The position numbers were made by a program, and so were the translations under genes. This document shows positions 43,929 through 64,000 of a stretch of DNA of 64,000 nt, piece by piece. The notes under the pieces are model-generated. The model was not told the DNA's origin and did not search any database. It was given only the letters and a program-made list of their open reading frames with translations. Within the stretch, counting starts at the first letter, position 1. Each line of letters begins with the position of its first letter. This DNA is from Batillaria attramentaria (taxonomy: Eukaryota > Mollusca > Gastropoda > Batillariidae), in assembly GCA_018292915.2 (NCBI GenBank), contig JACVVK020000385.1, forward strand, positions 409,001-473,000. Reading direction: 5' to 3'.

Positions 43929-44332
43929 AGACAAGTGCAGATGATGAACGAAAGCTAATCCTGCGATCGGTACCCGAGTACAAGCACCGCAGATGACCCA
44001 GAATATCAGGGAATACAAAAAGTTTCCTTCACATCGCCGTGGATTTCAGCCACTTCTGTTTACAGTTTGCCAACTTCTGTGATAGTTGCCTTATGTTAAA
44101 ACACTCAGAGGAACCTTGTTTTTCCTACACATCTGTCGATATAAAAGCTTGACACTGAAAGAAAGGAATGACCCTGTTTAGTTTCATTATTTACTGAACT
44201 ATTCTTGACATCAAGTGATGGGTTTGGACAGAATGAAAGCACATGTGAAAAGCATTACTGATGCAAACTTCATGAAGGTTTTGCTGCGGATGTATTTTGT
44301 ACATTTGTATATTATTGAGACTCATTTTCATA

Positions 44333-44338
44333 AATAAA
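44333..44338 (+). terminator. Polyadenylation signal for LRRC23
   Basis: AATAAA, embedded in TAAATAAATTC and followed by a T/GT-rich region (TGTGTTTTTCTTCTGTTGT), as expected for cleavage about 15-25 bases later. Confidence 0.6.
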
Positions 44339-45606
44339 TTCATGGAATGTGTTTTTCTTCTGTTGTAAATTGTCATTTTTGTGTGTTGTGGGATGCCAGC
44401 AATGTTGTAGTTTCTTGCAAATGCCACTGCTTAAAGAACCTCATTCGCTCAATGAAACCAGCCACACAAACGAATGCATACATAATTATACTACAAAAGA
44501 TCAACACCCTCAGACTGACTGACACAAATTTAATACAAACAATAACAGCAAACACCAAAACCTTTTTTTCATGATAAAAATACAATAACAAGAAAAACTT
44601 CTGGCATCCTCACTTTGGTTCTTCTACTGCTCATAACTGAAAAAAAAAAAAAAAACAACTGGCAGAGATAGCCATGTCCTACTTGGTCAGCAGAAGGGTT
44701 TAAAAAAATCTGTGCCCCAGAAATGACTGCTATGCATGAACAGGAGTTCACATTCTGTAAACATGCTCTCTTATTTTTACATAAAGCACATGTATTTGAA
44801 AGGAATGATGCCGACATTCCATGGGACCAACAAGAGCATAAGCGTAACTTGCAATTCCTTGTGAAATTCACTGAAAATGGCAGTAAACAAACGGCCAACA
44901 GAATGAGATAATAAAAAAGAAAGAAAAAAATCAGAAGAAAGCCCCCCCCCCCCCCAAACCCAACAACAACAAAAGACTTCATCATATACAATGTCTTCAA
45001 ACATTCATTTCACAAAGTTCTTATTTCCATATTTTGACAAATTCAGAATGTTTGCCATCAACACAGAAAGACCATACAGGAACAATTCAAATACAATTCG
45101 AACACTGACATTACTGTCAAACTCGCCACCGCTTCCCCACAATACATTACAGCACAAATGTACACAAACATTCAAGCACCTGACCACAAGTCATACTCAA
45201 GCAAATGACTTTCACACCACCAAAACACAAACCAGACCGACAAAACCACTTGGCTGACAATGAGCTGACAACATGTATGCATTCACAGATCAAAGCCTGC
45301 AGGCAGGCAGGGACGATTTGTCAGGTGAGCTGTGGCTTGATATGTGGCGGTTGCTAGAAATAGTAACTGACAAGTGCCTGCTGCATGTAAGAATTACTGT
45401 TTGACTTCAAAGCGCCACGGTCCCCAGGCTCACTATAAGTATTATGTATAACTTACAAAGGAAAGGAAAAAAAAAAAAACCCAAGAAAATAATGCCTGAT
45501 CTGTGTTTCTTCAAGTTCAGTTGACTTGTTTATGATGGCAATGCAACTCCACTGACAACACTCACTCACTCCTGAAAAAAAAAAAAGGCAAGAAGTGTCA
45601 ACTAAT

Positions 45607-46085
45607 CTATTTCTTCTTCTTTGATTTTTGCTGATTCGTTGATGCTGGTGTTGACGCCTGAGAAGGGCCATCTCCGTCTCCCTGTGGACGGGGCTTGTGC
45701 CATGCTAATGGATTTCTTCTGTACATGGCCCAAGGAGGAAGAGTAAGCTGTAAAACAACACAGAAAATTGGGCAAGCAGTGGATCAATAAGCAGCATGTC
45801 TGACTTAGTAGGTGTGTTACCGAACAGCAGATAAGGTGGCTTGTGTATTACTATTGGGCTTGCCAACATGCTGGCTTTCTGTAAATACAAGATATAAGGT
45901 ACAGTCAAACATGACTGTAGTGCACTAGTAACATTAACAATCATCCAAGCCACTGGGAAAATGTACAGAATAATCATTAATCTGTAACCAACCAAGAGAT
46001 GGAAGATGTACTGTGAATTACCAGCTCAGACTCTAGCTGCAAGCTCAAGTGTTGTTCAACACTCAAGTCTAGAGAGCTCTTAGAC

Positions 46086-46131
<46 letters not shown>

Positions 46132-46996
46132 GTCTAAGAGCTTAACCATAACCTCAACAACAAAAAAACCACATTGAATATTGACAAATATGACAAAACT
46201 TTAACGACTGTGTACTTACGATGCAAGAGAGGAGGACGCCAGCAAACAAGATGTACATGGTCTGTGAGAACTGCTGGCAAACATAGCCCCATACAAAGCC
46301 AACAGCCTGAAAGGTACCAGACAGACAGCTACAGCAAGCTCTTCTCAATTCAAGTTCATGTACATTCATACTCACAGTAACAAGTAAATCATAACTACAT
46401 AACATGGCAGCAACGTTCTGTAAAATTGTTTTTAATTTAAACTAAAGACCCATGTCTGTTCATACTATGAAGAACTGAATATGATGTACACCACAGCCGG
46501 AAAGGACGAATACTCACAGCCACAGACAAATGTCCCGGATAACACAGAACAACTGCAACTGAAAAGCAGTAAGATACTTGTTGGCAAACTAACTGAACCC
46601 AATAAATGACTTACCCCAAAAAGTAGAATAATCATCTGGAATGTCTTCTCTGCCCGTTTCTGCCCAACAAAATCCTGTAAAGGAAAATGCCAGATTAAAG
46701 TTGATGACATCTCAACATGCGTGTCTCTGGCACAGCAAACCAGCAAACTAGTTCAAAATCATATGCATTTTCCTCATCATTCTGTAAACACCAGAGAAAC
46801 TTGTGCATGTTGTTTTCACTGGCAGGGTACTGTTGACAGTCATGACGTGTCTTTCCAGAGAAAAACAGCTGTTGGGAGCAAGCTCGGGTTTGCATTGCAA
46901 GATCGTGCAAACATGACACAAAAACATGTAAAAACATACCATGTGAACTGGTAAAGACTTTATGCTCTCGGGGACGAATGGCATTATGTAGTCCAT
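45607..46996 (-). CDS. SPCS1: Signal peptidase complex subunit 1 (SPC12)
   Basis: SPCS1 is a small ER membrane subunit of signal peptidase; it helps the complex tell signal peptides from transmembrane segments. Four exons in phase 0 throughout, 46996-46940, 46674-46615, 46306-46220 and 45747-45607, give 114 residues (vertebrate 102). DFVGQKRAEKTFQMIILLFG opens the first membrane hairpin, AVGFVWGYVCQQFSQTMYIL spans its turn, and VLLSCILTLPPWAMYRRNPL is the second segment with the conserved LPPW(P/A)xYRR motif. The C-terminus is a Gln/Ser-rich tail ending in five residues of which four are Lys. The start codon (AAGATGG) is followed by a 19-residue N-terminus typical of the family. Its 3' end faces LRRC23. 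A weak ATTAAA on the minus strand (44534-44529) is the only polyadenylation candidate I found. Confidence 0.93.
46075..46142. repeat. (CA)n run flanked by perfect 11-bp inverted arms
   Basis: AGCTCTTAGAC (46075-46085) and GTCTAAGAGCT (46132-46142) are exact inverted repeats around a CA run (46088-46128), in SPCS1 intron 3. The arms could pair with the microsatellite as the loop. Confidence 0.85.
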
Positions 46997-47441
46997 CTTG
47001 GAGGCTCAGCTGGACAGCAAAACGTGCAACAGAAACTGTGATTACGGTGGCTGAAAGCGGAAGTTCTGTTTGGTGGGACCGTCTTTTTGCACAAATACAA
47101 TAGAAAAGAGTTCAACATCTAATAATAACGAACAGATGACAACAGATTATTACTAAATACCGATATTAATGTTGCCATTTGTTTTTAAAACGACTCTGTT
47201 TATCGTAGATGTACCATTTACACCTAAAAGTTTCTGTCGATGACAAAACTTGGTAAGTTATTTTGTAGTATGGTGTGGTTTAAAGACGCTTCTCGTATCC
47301 GGTGTTCTTCGAAAGCGAGGTCAAGAGTCAAGACGATTTTGCTTGTGTCCCAATATGCTGAAATTGTTTGCCTTTTATGTTAGCGTGCAATAACTGTTTG
47401 ACTTTCGTTTCCTGTGTACGTTCTCGCCAATAAAGGACAAA
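46997..47441. promoter_or_regulatory. Divergent SPCS1/XRN1 promoter region
   Basis: 445 bp separate the two start codons, which point away from each other. No TATA box in the expected place. An ETS-type site, AGCGGAAGT (47057-47065), lies 61 bp outside the SPCS1 start. Such compact head-to-head spacing of two housekeeping genes usually means a shared bidirectional promoter. The transcription start sites are not visible from sequence. Confidence 0.6.
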
Positions 47442-63957
<16,516 letters not shown>

Positions 63958-64000
63958 GTGAGACAAATGATAATGGTCATGTACCTGCCTGCTGTTTTAA

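Overview
This is animal genomic DNA. Genes are split by GT-AG introns, coding exons are short (60-260 bp) in long introns, and the sequence is full of (CA)n, (GA)n and poly-C/poly-G tracts, tRNA-derived SINEs and diverged minisatellites. The coding exons translate into clear orthologues of four conserved bilaterian genes. The repeat style (SINEs fused to CA/GA microsatellites) suggests a marine invertebrate, most likely a lophotrochozoan such as a gastropod mollusc. That last step is inference; nothing here fixes the species.

Layout: (1) 249-25807, minus strand: 5' (N-terminal) part of a castor zinc-finger transcription factor gene (CASZ1/castor). It has one large N-terminal exon near 25 kb, a ~19.5 kb intron with one weak candidate exon, then small exons leading into the first castor zinc fingers. 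The gene runs off the left edge. (2) ~25.8-37.6 kb: gene-free upstream DNA made of simple repeats and dispersed repeats, with one low-repeat AT-rich block (34.06-34.37 kb) that looks like a conserved regulatory element. (3) 37662-42713 (alternative end 43928), plus strand: LRRC23, a leucine-rich-repeat radial-spoke protein of motile cilia and sperm flagella, preceded by a textbook RFX X-box. (4) 45607-46996, minus strand: SPCS1, the 12-kDa signal peptidase complex subunit, complete in four exons, tail-to-tail with LRRC23. (5) 47442-63957, plus strand: XRN1, the cytoplasmic 5'-3' exoribonuclease; 26 exons give the first ~1028 residues with all active-site residues, and the gene runs off the right edge. 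SPCS1 and XRN1 are head-to-head, 445 bp apart between start codons.

The four genes do unrelated jobs (neural/cardiac transcription factor, axonemal protein, ER protein processing, mRNA decay); only SPCS1/XRN1 look as if they share a promoter. The more unusual content is in the introns: a 1.2-kb hAT-like element with a TTF-type zinc finger 20 bp after an XRN1 donor site; a 120-bp tandem duplication that copied an XRN1 splice acceptor and makes a decoy with a premature stop; an 18-codon repeat in eight copies; a SAP-domain reading frame inside an XRN1 intron; an unclassified dispersed repeat present at least six times; and a SINE family whose ends sit on GA and CA microsatellites. No prokaryotic features, CRISPR arrays or rRNA genes were seen.
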